Assembly: GCF_000165395.2 (NCBI RefSeq)
Contig: NC_067396.1
Coordinates: forward strand, 930,001-994,000
Direction: 5' to 3'
DNA length: 64,000 nucleotides
From: Babesia bovis T2Bo
Taxonomy: Eukaryota; Apicomplexa; Aconoidasida; Piroplasmida; Babesiidae
The notes under the pieces are model-generated. The model searched no databases. It was not told the DNA's origin and worked only from the letters and a program-made list of their open reading frames with translations. Shown here in pieces: positions 35,532 through 48,624 of this stretch. Position numbers and translations under genes: made by a program. Each line of letters opens with the position of its first letter. Position 1 is the stretch's first letter.

Positions 35532-35925
35532 GTCTAACCCTATGTATACCTAGTATCACTATTGTCTAACCCTATGTATACCTAGTATCACTATTGTCTA
35601 ACCCTGTGTATACCTAGTATCACTATTGTCTAACCCTGTGTATACCTAGTATCACTACCGGTAACCCTGTGTATACCTAGTATCACTACCGGTAACCCTG
35701 TGTATACCTAGTATCACTACCGGTAACCCTGTGTATACCTAGTATCACTACCGGTAACCCTGTGTATACCTAGTATCACTATTGTCTAACCCTATGTATA
35801 CCTAGTATCACTGCTGGTAACCCTGTGTATACCTAGTATCACTACTTCTAACCCTGTGTATACCTAGTATCACTACCGGTAACCCTGTGTATACCTAGTA
35901 TCACTACCGGTAACCCTATGAAATC
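35532..35925. repeat. ~31-bp minisatellite, copy 2
   Basis: TAACCCTGTGTATACCTAGT units, with the CTACCGG linker more frequent than in copy 1. Confidence 0.9.
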
Positions 35926-35964
35926 ACTCTGTAATCATATCTATTTAATACCCCTAACAACTAC

Positions 35965-36790
35965 TACTTTTATACTAAACTTTTACCAAAACGCTACTAC
36001 ATTTCTGTGAAACTTTTACCAAAACTGCCACTACTTTTCTGTGAAACCCCTGCCAAAAATGCTACTACTTTTCTATGAAACCTTTACCAAAAACGCTACT
36101 ACTTTTCTGTGAAACCCCTGCCAAAATGCTACTACTTTTCTGTGAAACCCCTGCCAAATACGCTACTACTTTTCTGTGAACCCTCTGCCAAAAACGCTAC
36201 TACCTTTCTGTGAAACCCCTGCCAAAAACGCTAGTACTTTTCTGTGAACCCTCTGCCAAAAACGCTACTACTTTTCTGTGAAACCCCTGCCAAAAACGCT
36301 ACTACTTTTCTGTGAAACTTTTACCAAAATGCCACTACTTTTCTGTGAAACTCTTGCCAAAATGCCACTACTTTTCTATGAAACCTTTACCAAAATGCCA
36401 CTACTTTTCTGTGAAACCCCTGCCAAAAACGCTACTACTTTTCTCTGAAACTTTTACCAAAATGCCACTACTTTTCTGTGAATGCTTTACCAAATACGCT
36501 AGTACTTTTCTCTGAAACCTTTAGCAAAAACGCTAGTACTTTTCTCTGAAACCTTTAGCAAAAACGCTAGTACTTTTCTATGAAACTTTTACCAAAATGC
36601 CACTACTTTTCTGTGAAACCCTTACTAAAATGCCACTACTTTTCTGTGAAACCCCTGCCAAAACTGCCACTACTTTTCTATGAAACCCCTGCCAAAAGTG
36701 CTACTACATTTCTGTGAAACCTTTACCAAAACGCCACTACATTTCTGTGAAACCTTTACCAAAACTGCTACTACTTTTCTGTGAAACCTC
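35965..36790 (-). repeat. ~34-bp spacer repeats, ves1β side, copy 2
   Basis: Same unit as 15540-16380. No spare ves1β exon follows it in this super-unit. Confidence 0.9.
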
Positions 36791-37149
36791 TGCCAAAAAC
36801 CGTAGTAAACTTTTACTGAATATAGGACGAAAATTTTAATAAATCACTACGAAACCTTTACTAACAGTGCTACTGGAGTTTTACCAGAGCGGCTATTAAT
36901 ACATTACAAAACGTATACCATCATTACCACTAGATGTCCACCAAAAAATGTCAGTAACTTTATTCATTTAATACCCCTAACAGCTACCACTTTTCTAGTA
37001 AAGTTTTTCGAAATGTGCTACTAAACTTTTGTGAAACTTTGATTAAAAGTGTGAATAAACGTTTTCTAAAGTTATTAGTTAACGCTAACAAAAATTGATG
37101 CTCCAATCTCACTACGGATACTTCATATGACCACTCCTAGGACACTGTT

Positions 37150-37208
37150 GCGCGCCACTGTAACGGACATTCGTGCGCCGAAGGCGCCCCTATCTCTTAC
37201 GGCGCGCC
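37150..37208. repeat. GCGCGCC-bounded element, filled form
   Basis: GCGCGCC and GGCGCGCC ends with a GCGCC-GAA-GGCGC hairpin inside. The counterpart downstream of β4 (53452-53497) shares the CCCCTATCTCTTACGGCGCG end but has no hairpin. Confidence 0.75.
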
Positions 37209-37295
37209 CTGAAAACATTGTTTCTACACTGCCTCACTACTTAACCCCATCAACATCGGGTAAAATACACAGAAAATTGACACTATATAGTCACC

Positions 37296-37367
37296 ATGCG
37301 ATTACTATCTGCTTTATCTACATTATTTGTAGTTATTGCCCCTATAGGCACTACTTTTGCTATTTAG
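37296..37367 (+). pseudogene. signal-peptide-like short frame, possible smORF remnant
   Basis: 23 codons beginning MRLLSALSTLFVV with a hydrophobic core and an FA| cleavage-like end, then TAG. A +1 frame continues open into a Thr/Pro/Asn-rich stretch (ITATSNAPPPIPSNTASG). Babesia smORF genes encode short secreted proteins and sit among ves genes, so a broken smORF is possible. The counterpart near 53583 is more decayed. Weak call. Confidence 0.3.
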
Positions 37368-37548
37368 ATCCCACTACTGCTTTCACCATTACTGCTACTA
37401 GTAATGCCCCTCCACCTATTCCTAGCAATACCGCTAGTGGTATTTTCCAGGCATCATTACTCTTAACTAATGCAGCCACTAATGGACCCCCGAACACAGC
37501 TACTGTCCCTAGAGACACTGTTGCGCCGAAGGCGCCACCACTTTGCCA

Positions 37549-40500
37549 CTATGTCTTACCAAAGAACTCCAATATACCCCTCCCCTTCTTCTTACCCACC
37601 ATCAGTACCTCCCATGGACTCAGACTACCCTTCCTGAACCATCCCCTACAATGTGACCTCATATGTGTCCAGTCCAGTGGCCATATGGCACCAAATGCTA
37701 GGTAGAGCACCGCTACTAGCCATGCTATGGTCAGGACAAAGATCCAGGGGAGCCTGGTGGTGTAGATGAGCTGGTTTATTTCGTTAATGAGTTTCTTGAA
37801 CTCGCTGCTGCCTTCTACATTCTTCAAGGTCTCCAAGAAATCGTGACACTTTTTTTGTGTACCTACACCACCATTTAATACCCCTAGGGCACTGTTGCGC
37901 CGAAGGCGCCATTATAGCACTATGTCTACACTATCCATACTACTGTACTATAACTCACCTGGACCTTTGTGCAACTTCTCTACATCACCATACCCAAAGC
38001 CATACTTGTACAACACCGGTAGTACCCCGGTACATGATACGACAGAGGTACAGCAGCATGTGTCTCTATTTCCATGGGTTCCGGCTTGGCACTGTCCACC
38101 GCCACATCCACCAGCAGCTCCTCCCGGACCTACTACACCATTAATCCACATGACACTGTCGCGCCGAAGGCGCCCCTATAGCACTGAAACCTACCCGTAC
38201 ACCCATCACTCTTACAATCCACCTTCATATAATCCTCCTTCAACTTATCCAACCCTTCCTGGAACTCCCCTATCAAATATACCAACCATGACAGGTAGGT
38301 CCCGGCCATCGCTGGACTCAACTGGCCATACTGCTGGCCACTCAGAGGAGAGAGGTATTGAGAGCATTGACCAGTAGGGGCACTGTTAGGGCATGTATAT
38401 AGGCACTTCAAGGTATCGTTCTTGTTACTGCAATCTCCACCGTATTTCTTAAGTGCCTCGACCACTGCATCACCACCAATAGACATCATGTGCAATTTAG
38501 ATTCCTGCTCGTATATCCCTAGGGCCTTGTTAACTTCCTGCTCTCCAGCACCACCACTCTTTCCCCCAATATAGACTATATAGTAATAGAACCCAAAGAG
38601 GTCACCCAGGGTCCGTGGCACCGTGGGAGTAATACAGGCCAGTAGTCTCAGTAGTACCACTAGGGTGCCATGGCACTTCTCTGGGTCACAGTGGTACTCC
38701 AGGAGTAGTGACAGTGTATTCCCAGTGCAGTGGGCAGGGTAAGTGCCAGCGGCACCACTACCTGCTACACGATGAGTCCATGTGACTCCCAAGGCGCCCT
38801 TATAGAACTAGGGTGGGACGTACCTGCTTGAGCTCCTGTAAGTTGCTCTGTCTTATGGGTACCCTGGGTTAAATCTGTGCATACCATGAGTCACTGTTAG
38901 TCGCTAGGGTTACTGTGGCGCCCAGGGGGTGCCCCTAGTGTATATATACAGTGCCTTAGGGGTGCCATATAGTACTGGGACGTACCTTTGAAGTGGTTCT
39001 CTCTTTGTTGAGTACTGCCACTACCACTTTCTGCGCTCCAACCCATTGGAACAGGGCACAACTTGGGGTAATTGAGGTCTGGCGTGCCAAAGTGACCTTT
39101 AGGATTATCATCCTTAGTGGTCCAATGCGTTTCAATAGGTGGATAATCATCCACACCTTTGCCCACTGTATCAAAACACACCAGTTTCCCTGGTCCATCA
39201 CATAGGAATGACATCAATGGCGAGTCAGTGCTGGTGCTATCCATGCACTTACACTTTCCAGCAGCACCTGCTACACCATTACTCCATATGACTACTCCCT
39301 TTATTACTCACCTTGGGTCTCTGCAGTACAGCGCCAATCGTTTGTACTGCTACCACTCACTCCACTACCATACCTACAACTATTCCAGCCCAGCACAGCT
39401 CCACTCTCCACTCCCACCTTGCATTGCTTCCTCAGGAAATAGAGCTGGTAGAAGCAGTGGTAGACATATACCCTCAGTTGGTCCAGGCACTGGGCGGGAG
39501 AGCCGTCCATCTGGAAGCCAAAGAGCCCATTGGCGTACATCCCATGGAGGGGGCCTGCACATAGTGTTAGGGAGTGGTACTGCTAGGGTACTTACCGAAA
39601 TCCTTTACTGCCAGGTGGTACCCGCCGTAGCAGACCTCACCTTCCTTGAGTTCTCCGTTGGCGGAAGCTGCCGGGGGAGCTGCCGATGCCTGGGCAGCAT
39701 CCTTTCCTAGTTTACACCTCTTAGCGCTAGGGTTTTTCTTGTGTTCAGGGCACTTGTTAGTACTCTGAGCAGTACCAGCACTACCACCACTACTACCTAC
39801 TACACCATGACTCCACATGACTACCCCTAGGGCACTGTTGCGCCCCTGGCGCCCTTATAACAGTGTCTATATCACGTACCTTGTGCTGCCGGCTGTGCCT
39901 TGTCCACCTCCTTCTCTATGGTCCCCTGGATCCCGATGAGGACCAGTGGGCAGTAGCCACAGGCGGCCATTAGGTAGTGGGTAATATCCTTACGCTGGAG
40001 AGTGGTACTAGCCTTAGATGCACTGGTATCGTAGAGTTCTATCTGATCTACTGTTTCATTTGGTACTCCATCTTTTGGGGGATACTTGTGTTGCATCCTT
40101 GTCACCAATCCACAGTATCCCTGACTATAGGGCAGAGCACTTAGCCAGTATAGGATTTCACGGATTGTTCGTGGGTGACGGGGTTTCCTAGAAGAGGGAG
40201 TTTCTTCTTTCTTAGTAGGCGCCGAAGGCGCCAGCATGATCTTATTAGCCCCGGCACTACCTGCCCTGAAGTACCCACTGGCCAGGATGTGGAGTACCAA
40301 TAGGGGGTAGTCATTGCATATGGATTCAGTTTTATTGTCCTTCTTCAGTGCTTCCTTCGCCTTGTCATAGATAGTGCTATAGTACTCAGCTACACTATCT
40401 GGGTCACATTGGTACTACTGAGGAGGTGGTAACGTACTTTTGTCTGCGCCATTTTTGAATTCCTGCCACTTTATATCCGTTCCGGATAGTAACTTTTGCA

Positions 40501-41636
40501 CAAACTCTCCATTTCCTTTACCTACCACACCATAAGTCCACATGACTACCCTAGGCAGTACTTACCTCCACTACTGTCCTGATTCAACCTATCCAGGTCA
40601 TAGCCCATGGCCGCCATGAATGAGCCGAGATTCACAGTCTCATCGTGTAGATTACTATTGCTCCACCTCTCCTTGTTGCCACCACTCCCCTCCTTAGTTA
40701 GGAACCCCAACTGACTGAGTCCACTCCAGATGAGACATACTGACCCTAGGAAAATACGGGCCAGGAGGTGGACCTCTGTAGTACTGTCGGTAGTACTGCT
40801 ACAATAACGTACCCTGGGCGGTTTTCACTAGGTCTGCAGGAGGACCTGCTACACCACTACCACCTTTACCACCCACTGCACTACCAGCACTTCCACTTCC
40901 TCCGGCACCTACATCACCATTACTTCACATGATTACCAATGGGTACTTACCAGTGGTACCACTGACTATGTCAATCCATAAGGCTTTATCCTTCTTGTAG
41001 GCTGACTGGTAACATTTGTTGGAAGCGCTGTCACTGGTACCACACGTTTCACACTCGTGACTAGCAGTTCCACCGGAACAACAATTGGTAACACCACCAC
41101 CAGTACCACCAGCACATTTACACTTCTTCCCTATACCCTTACTCTCTCCACCTGCTCCCTTAAGACAACAATCATCTCGCTCATCCTTCCACCCAACCCA
41201 CTTCTGTAGTCCCAGTGCCAAGTGGTCTATCAGTGTCTTTATGACCTCGGTGCCACCGGCGCAGGTACTACTGGCAGCCCTAGTGCCAGTGCTGCCACCA
41301 CTAAGGAGTCCCAGGTCCTGGAGCACTGGCTTGACTATGGACTGTTCCTGGTCCAGGAGTATGTCATCCCAGTTCCTCCTAGGGCTGGGACCAGGGAACC
41401 CCGGGTCCTTGGCGTCATACAGTAGGTCCTTCACTGCTTTAGCGAGGTAGCACAGACAGTCTGTGTGGTCATGTGGGAGCTACTGGGTGTACTATTGACT
41501 TACGGAGTGCGTTGTCTTTCTTCTCATTCTTCTTACCATCCTTACCAGTTACCCTGAGGACCCAGTCAATGGCCTCCTTCAGGTTGGTGGGAGCCTGGGT
41601 GAGTGAGGAGTAGGGCTGCCAGCTCTGTGCTGCCAT
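37549..41636 (-). CDS. ves1b: ves1β gene β3, complete, 13 exons
   Basis: VESA1 beta subunit, 1126 codons by my model. Exons: 41504-41636, 40951-41460, 40813-40908, 40566-40775, 40438-40521, 39880-40398, 39596-39796, 39312-39554, 38986-39267, 38824-38874 (51 nt), 38195-38761, 37959-38129, 37549-37862. All introns phase 1 (37-111 nt). Two introns (40909-40950, 40776-40812) not present in β2 or β4 isolate a Gly/Ser-rich exon 3 (AGGSGSAGSAVGGKGG...). The 164-nt intron found in β2 and β4 is absent, so exon 11 is a fusion. Domain order is otherwise as β2: LLARIFLGSVCLIWSG, REILYWLSALPYSQ, YQLYFLRKQC, LGDLFGFYYYIVYIGG, CTGVLPVLYKYGFGYG, transmembrane helix, tail ending FFGKT. Exon 3 could instead start at a second acceptor 63 nt on, also in frame. 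Divergent partner of α3. Confidence 0.85.
40218..40232. repeat. in-frame exonic mini-hairpin in β3 exon 6
   Basis: GGCGCC-GAA-GGCGCC, APSAP codons in mRNA sense, same site as in the other three ves1β genes. Confidence 0.9.
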
Positions 41637-41929
41637 TATGTTACCACCTCTTGGTGAGAGAGAGTGTCCAGTAGCACGGGTAGTCGGTGGTAGTGACTAT
41701 CAGGGTGGAATCCTATATATTACGGTGGCGCCCTGGGCGCGACACGTTCCTAGGGGATTCCACTGTAACAACGGGATCACCACCAAGGCAGTACCTGTTG
41801 GAATCCCATAGAATAGTATGCGCGCCACCAATATACGGGCGCGCTCACTATATATAGGATTCCACCCCGATAGCCAGACCACTACCACACCACTGTGAGT
41901 ACTGCTGAGTACTCCTATAGGTACAGACA
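41637..41929. promoter_or_regulatory. divergent β3/α3 intergenic promoter
   Basis: 293 bp. GGTGGAATCCTATATA (about 41703) and TATATAGGATTCCACC (about 41850) face outward. The central ACAACGGGATCA is at about 41769. The left hairpin has a changed centre (GGCGCCCTGGGCGC); the right arm is a short GCGCGCC...GGGCGCGC form with no hairpin. Confidence 0.75.
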
Positions 41930-44900
41930 ATGGCCCCTGCAAGCACTTTCACGCCGAAGGCGTCACTAACCGACGCACCTACCAACCTCAAGGAAGCCAT
42001 TGACTGGGTCCTCAGGGTAACTGGTAGGGATGGAAAGGCACTGAACAAGGACAATGGAGGTACGTTACTGTAGACATATGGATAGTATGCGCGCCGTATA
42101 AAATAAAGGGCGCCTTCGGCGCCACAGTGCTTAGGATGCGCGCCCTGTACTATTGGAGTCACTCATGTACAGAATGCATATGTGGCCTTGCGGCGGCAGT
42201 GACTGACCTACTGCAGTCAGTAGAACTGGAGTACCACGGTATGTACCCTAGTACTAGAGTAGTACTCTCTAGTACTACCACTGGTATACAGTACCTCATG
42301 GTGTCCTATAGGCTATCAAGGTGATGTTAAGAATGGCGCTGACGCCAATAAAGGCCCCCCAAAAGAGCGAGTCACAGAGTGCCTCAATGGACTCTTCTCA
42401 CTAGTCCAGGGACTAGGTGGTGCCGCTGTGGTACGGACCTACATAGACCAGTTGGCACAGGTACTCAGTGCACTCGTTGGGTGGAGTAGGATAGATAAGT
42501 GTGATGACAATGGCACGTGCAAGGTCGGTGCCCATGGATATCAACATGGCAATAAACCGGAATGCAAGTATCTCAAGGATGTGGAGGAAAATAAGCCGTG
42601 TGAAACATGTGGATGTATGAAATGGAATGTGCCCAACCCGGACAACGAAGGAACACCGCTGGGAAGGAAGTGTACAAGGTGTAGTGGTGGTAGTGCAGAG
42701 TGTAAGTGTAGTACTAGTGGTGGCGCCTGTACAGGTCCTGGCAAGGAGTGTCAATGCGCTCTAGCAGGCAAATGCTGCAAGTGTTGTTGTAATGGGAGGT
42801 GTACGGCGTGTAAGAAGGAGTGTAGCTGTGTCGTAAATGACAAGAATGACGACACGAAAAAGCTTGAACGCCACATACACAAGGACTCGTATCAGTCGGC
42901 ATATGGAGGTTTATTGAGCTTCGAGTCATACGTAGGTGGAACGAACCAGGCATACCGACAACCTATATGGAATGACCTCAGTGGTATACTACCTGGTGAT
43001 AAAAATATCATAGGCCTGCTTGATGGCACAGCCAGTAATCGCCGTCACCACTGTGCCCGGATCCTACTAGGCTCAGTATGCCTCATCTGGAGCGGACTTA
43101 CTTATATGTATTGGACCGGGAAGTGGGCCAAGGGTAGTCCTCGGTGGAACAATCACATTTTGGACGGTAGTGGTCTAGATGACGGTACACTATCCCAATG
43201 GTTACAGGCCCTAGGGTTCCCAAGGGGTATGATTAATAATAGTGGTCCTAGAAATAGGTGGGATGCTATTATATGGGATGGGTTTAGGGGTATGTTATAT
43301 TTGGGATTCCCGGATACTGGTAATAATAGTAATGCCCATGGCCATGACAACAATGCTAATACATTCAGAAATCCGGCTGGTATGAACTATGCTGGATATA
43401 TACATACCGTAGACAGGGGTGCATTTTGCAGCAAGGCTACTGTATTCAATAATGGTACCACCAGCATAACTGAGGAAAACATCAACAAATGTGGTGCCTT
43501 GTACAAGCTCTATATTCTATCATGTGCCTATTTCACTGGATTGCAGAAAAAGCGTAGTACCCAGAGCAATACTCCTACGACTCCCAAGACCATCCGTGAG
43601 ATCCTATACTGGCTAAGTGCACTGCCCTATAGTACGGCATACCCATTGATACTGAAGCATGGTAAGGATAGACTAAGAGAAGTGACACAGAAACCCGGAG
43701 ACAATGACAATGAAACACCAACACTCGCCTTTCACCAAACAGGCCGTACCCATCCCATTACGGTCCATGAATTTAACCTGTTTGCTCACTTCCAAGCAGT
43801 GACCCAGTACTGCCCACTGGTGCTCATAGGTATCCAGGGTGGAATTCATAGTACCACTAAAGGCACTGACAGCACTAAAGAACCTGCCATTCACTCCCTG
43901 TACTCCAACTCTCACTTCTCCTTCACCTACCCATCAGTTGATATCCAAGCATACAACCAGGTGGTTCACTACATTAGGGCTCTATTCTACCAGTTGTATT
44001 TCCTTAGGAAGCAATGTGCAGTGAAAGTTGCTATGGGAGGGAAGTGGCGGGAGTGTAGGTATGGTAATGGGGTGCTTGGGAAGGATGCAGTTAGTTGGAT
44101 GTGCCTGGGGTGTAACCCCATGGATCATGATAGGAAATGGAGGGTGGGGAAGGTAAAGGAGGGATTAGGAAAAGTAGTGTCTAAGGGGAAATCAGAGGAG
44201 GAAAAAGCTAAAGCACTATTGGAAAAGATTGGCGAGGTGGTGGTACAATTGGGTAATGCCCAGGAGGCATTGGAAGGGAAGAAGACGGAGGCTATAGAGA
44301 AGGTGAAGGAAGAACTAACGGAGGCTAAGACGAAACTAGAGGATGCGGTGAAGAAGGATGGGCTGACTGGGAAACTAGCGGAGGCTACGAAGAAACTAGA
44401 GGCGCTGACGAATAATGGTGGTGGTGATAAAGGAGCACTGCATATACTAGTGGATAGTGGTCCTGGGTCATTACATCAGGTAGCAACTGCTTCAAAGGAG
44501 TACGACAAAGACTATAGTAGTGGCAAGGACAGGATAAGTGCTGCTATCAGTGGAGTAAGGGAGGTACTGGAGCTAATAAAGGGCTGGGCAAAAGGTGAAA
44601 TAGAAAAACAAAAGACTGCGAAAGAAAATATGAAAGTCGTATTAAGGCTAGAGATACCACAGGAGTACACCAAACTCCTCAATGACATAGAAGACCTCAT
44701 ATCCATCTGCACCTCTCCCAAGTGCCCTGGATGTACAAAACACAGCGAGAAATGTGGCCGACAGCCACAGTCCAAGTACTGTGACAAGTGCCACCAACAA
44801 TACATGGACGGCTTCCCCTCCCCCCTCCAGGCATTCCTAGAGGACAGATTGCCAGGTTTTAGTTGTGACGTAGTACGAAACAATGACAGCGAACAGCCAT

Positions 44901-46162
44901 ACCCACCCGCCGCATCTCACTTGGGACATTGTAATGGCTCTGGCCAGTGCTGCCCATTGCCCATGGGTTTCAGAGGGCAATTCTATAGTGGCAGCATTAG
45001 TGATTGTACCGGCAAACGCCTTTATGGTCTACTGTACTTCTTCAGTAACGGTGACATGATGCAGTCGTGTGTCTATACACTAGTGAGAGTTACAGCAGCT
45101 CTCAGTGCTACGACACCACAGGTACTGGGTGATGTCTTTGGGTTCTTCAGGGGTGGTGTAGGAGAGAAGGAAAAGGGAATGAACAAGAGTGGACGAGAGG
45201 CGACATGTGCACACAGCAAGGACCCATCTAAAAAAGAAGATGAAGACTACTTTTGCGGTTGGTGTGCCTCTGGGTTACGGGAAGAGGTAAAGAAGATAGA
45301 GTGGATACCAAAGAAGGACGATGATGGAGGGAAGTACAGAGGGAGTGTAGGAGAAGCGCTGATAAAGATTAAGGGTGATAAAGACACTGGTAGTCCTGCT
45401 CCATTGTCCACCGCTCCTACCACTCCTAGTAACCTCTCGACCCTGACCAAGGACTCAGAATACCTCTCTCCCCTAACCGGTGAACTCTATACCGCAGTGA
45501 GTGCCACCTTCGGTAACACATACCTCTCATGGGTACTATATCTATCAGATGCACTTCAATGGGGACTAGAATCACTGGCTAGTGAGTTCAAGCAAATTGA
45601 ATGCCGGGGATGTAAGGGAAACTGTGACCCCAATAAGTGCAAGAAGGGACATCATGGTGACAATGGCGGTGGACAGTGTTGATGCCAATCAATCGTATCA
45701 TGTACCGGGGTATTGCCGGTGTTGTACAGACATGGCTTCAGCTATGGTAACCCATTCAATCTGGAGGGGTACCACCAGAAAGAGGAGGAGAAGGGAGATT
45801 ATAGTATAGATAACAAGGGTGGGAAGAAGCTGTGTCATCAATTCTTGGACAGTCTCAGTGCAGTGATCAAACAGAAGGAGAACCCCTCTCAGCAGGACCA
45901 GGACCAACACCCCCTCACCAACCTCCTCTCCCAGGTCGGCAAGCTCCAATACGACATACGCCTCCCGTGGATATTTGTTCTCACGGTAGCGTGGCTAGTA
46001 GCAGTGCTCTATCTCGCTTTTGGTGCCATATGGCCACTGGACTGGGCACATATGAGGTCACACTGGTTACGGGGTGGAGCACACCAGTGGCAGTGTATGT
46101 GGTATAAGGTGATGACGGGGAGGAAGGGAATGGAACTGGTGGAGTATTTTGGGAGGAGGTAG
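41930..46162 (+). pseudogene. ves1a: ves1α gene α3 with one in-frame TGA before the TM segment
   Basis: Exons 41930-42059, 42173-42238, 42312-46162, both introns phase 1. The frame is open except for TGA at 45680-45682, where α1 and α2 have a Gly codon (GGA/GGG) in the Cys-rich motif before CQSIVSCTGVLP. Reading stops after 1188 codons, losing the CTGVLP domain, transmembrane helix and tail; the 159 codons beyond are intact and end EYFGRR. The rest is typical: CKCCCNGRC block, predicted coiled coil about residues 672-862, SPLQAFLEDRLPGFSC. α4 has the same TGA. It could be a silent donor copy, a source of truncated non-anchored antigen, or read through. Only one 3' module follows. Confidence 0.88.
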
Positions 46163-46903
46163 TGGCGACGTAGTGGTAGTATTGTAGAGACAGTGAATTA
46201 GTGGCGCCTTCGGCGCAACAGTGCTATAATGTGGTAGTTAGTATCGGGGGTAGTAATGTGGAGCAGTCTAGTGGTAGAGTTAGAGGACCAATGGTACTCA
46301 TAAGGTATACATAGCGTTATAGTGGCAATGTTAGTAAAGGTTTAGTACTGGTTTTATTAAAATTTTGGGTCGTACGTTCAGTACAAGCTTAGTAGGATTT
46401 AGGTAGAGGTTTGGCATTAGATGTGATAAATGTTTCATAGATCTTTAGTGGCACTTTTGGTAAAAGTTTCACAGAAGTTTAGTAGCACTTTTGGTGAATG
46501 TTTGGTATAACTTTGGTAAAAGTTTCACAAAAGTTTAGTAATAATTTTGGTGAATGTTTAGTATAAAAGTAGTAGCGTTTTTGGCAGGGGTTTCATAAAA
46601 AAGTAGTAGCAGTTTTGGCAAAAGTTTAGTAATAATTTTGGTGAATGTTTAGTATAAAAGTAGTAGCGTTTTTGGCAGGGGTTTCATAAAAAAGTAGTAG
46701 CAGTTTTGGCAAAAGTTTGGTATAACTTTGGTGAAAGTTTGGTATAACTTTGGTAAAAGTTTCACAAAAGTTTAGTAATAGTTTTGGTGAATGTTTAGTA
46801 TAAAAGTAGTAGCTGTTGGGGGTGGTATATGGATGAGATTACAGAGTGTATTGCTTGGAATTTCGTAGCAATGTTGGTAAAGGACTCATAGAGTTTTGGT
46901 GCA
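46163..46903 (+). repeat. flank and spacer repeats after α3
   Basis: Almost the same as 29295-30069 and 31099-31851: GTAGTATTGTAGAGACAGTG, hairpin (about 46204), post-ves1α flank, spacer repeats, head at about 46813. Confidence 0.8.
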
Positions 46904-47179
46904 GTGATCACGACAAAGAGTACCACTCCCCTCACCAATCTCCTCTCCCAGGTCGGTGCCCTCCAATACGACATACGGCTCCCCTGGATCTTTGTACTGA
47001 CCTTAGCCTGGCTAGTAGCAGTACTCTACCTAGCCTTTGGTGCCATATGGCCACTGGACTGGACACATATGAGGTCACACTGGTTACGGGGTGGACAACA
47101 CCAGTGGCAATGTATGTGGTATAAGGTGATGACGGGACGTAAAGGAATGGAACTGGTGGAGTATTTCGGAAGGAAGTAG
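46904..47179 (+). pseudogene. ves1α 3'-end module, sole member of array 3
   Basis: VGALQYDIRL and WLRGGQHQW as in 31852-32127, end MELVEYFGRK. Abuts the array-end segment. Array 3 therefore looks like array 2 with five modules deleted. Confidence 0.8.
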
Positions 47180-47409
47180 TGGCGACGTAGTGTTAGAGAT
47201 TGTAAATAAATACAGTAAAAAGTCATGCAATACACCAAGTAGCCAACACGCGTTACCTAGCATTACAGACAACTAGTCATAATAGTAGCACTCATTCACC
47301 ACTATTTTAGTGATAAGAGTAGCAATTTTATGAGGCATACAAGTTACACGTCTTCACATAGTTACTGCCAATGCATAGTTGTATGTGCAGTAAAACATTG
47401 GTACTACTT
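47180..47409. repeat. array-end segment, copy 3
   Basis: As 32128-32355, essentially identical. Confidence 0.85.
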
Positions 47410-48624
47410 TTAATAGTGATTTCTTTAAGGGTTGATAGTGATTTCTTGAAGGATTGATAGTGGTTTCTTGAAGGATTGATAGTGGTTTCTTGAAGGATTG
47501 ATAGTGATTTCTTTAGGGATTGATAGTGATTTCTTAAAGGATTGATAGTGGTTTTCTTGAAGGTTTAATAGTGGTTTCTTAAAGGGTTTGACAGTGATTT
47601 CTTTAGGGTTTGATATGGTTTTCTTTAGGGTTTGATATGGTTTTCTTTAGGGTTTAATAGTGGTTTCTTAAAGGGTTTGACAGTGGTTTCTTGAAGGGTT
47701 TGACAGTGATTTCTTAAAGGATTGATAGTGATTTCTTTAGGGTTTGATAGGGTTTTCTTTAGGGTTTGATAGGGTTTTCTTAAAAGATTGATAGTGGTTT
47801 CTTGAAGGTTTTCATAGGGTTTTCTTTAGGGATTGATAGTGATTTCTTGAAGGGATGGATAGTGGTTTTCTTTAGGGATTTAATAGTGGTTTCTTTAAGG
47901 ATTTTATAGTGATTTCTTTAGGGATTGATATGGTTTTCTTTAAGGGTTGATAGTGGTTTCTTTAGGGTTTGATAGTGATTTCTTTAAGGATTTAATAGTG
48001 GTTTCTTGAAGGGATTGATATTGATTTCTTTAGGGTTTAATAGTGATTTCTTTAAGGGTTGATAGTGATTTCATTAAGGGTTGATAGTGATTTCATTAAG
48101 GGTTGATAGGGTTTTCTTAAAGGGTTTGATAGTGGTTTTTTTGAAGGGATTGATATTGATTTCTTTAGGGTTTGATAGTGGTTTCTTAAAGGATTGATAG
48201 TGATTTCTTAAAGGATTGATAGTGATTTCTTTAAGGGTTGATAGTGATTTCTTTAGGGTTTGATAGGGTTTTCTTAAAGGGTTTGATATGGTTTTCATGA
48301 AGGGATTGATATTGATTTCTTTAGGGTTTGATATGGTTTTCTTTATGGATTTAATAGTGATTTTTTTAGGGATTGATATTGATTTCTTTAAGGGTTTGAT
48401 AGTGATTTCTTGAAGGTTTAATAGTGGTTTCTTGAAGGGTTTGATAGTGATTTCTTTAGGGTTTGATATGGTTTTCTTTATGGATTTAATAGTGGTTTCT
48501 TTAAGGATATTATAGTGATTTCTTTAGGGTTTGATAGTGATTTCTTAAAGGTTTAATAGTGGTTTCTTGAAGGTTTAATAGTGGTTTTCTTAAAGGTTTA
48601 ATAGTGGTTTTCTTAAAGGTTTGA
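47410..48624. repeat. ~21-bp minisatellite, copy 3
   Basis: About 1.2 kb. Its first ~130 bp and last ~300 bp resemble copy 2; the middle has a different unit order. Confidence 0.9.

Larger units (their letters stand above)
36791..37548. other. β3 3' flank with GCGCGCC element and degenerate sequence
   Basis: Contains decayed spacer repeats, a filled GCGCGCC-bounded element (37150-37208, hairpin 37175-37188), a short signal-peptide-like frame (37296-37367, listed separately) and a hairpin just after the β3 stop (about 37523). Confidence 0.6.

Noticed and set aside
45680..45682. Selenocysteine at the shared TGA
   Set aside because: Two sister genes have Gly, not Cys, at the codon; I saw no reason to expect a SECIS element, and piroplasms are not known to me to use selenocysteine. 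Shared nonsense by conversion is simpler.
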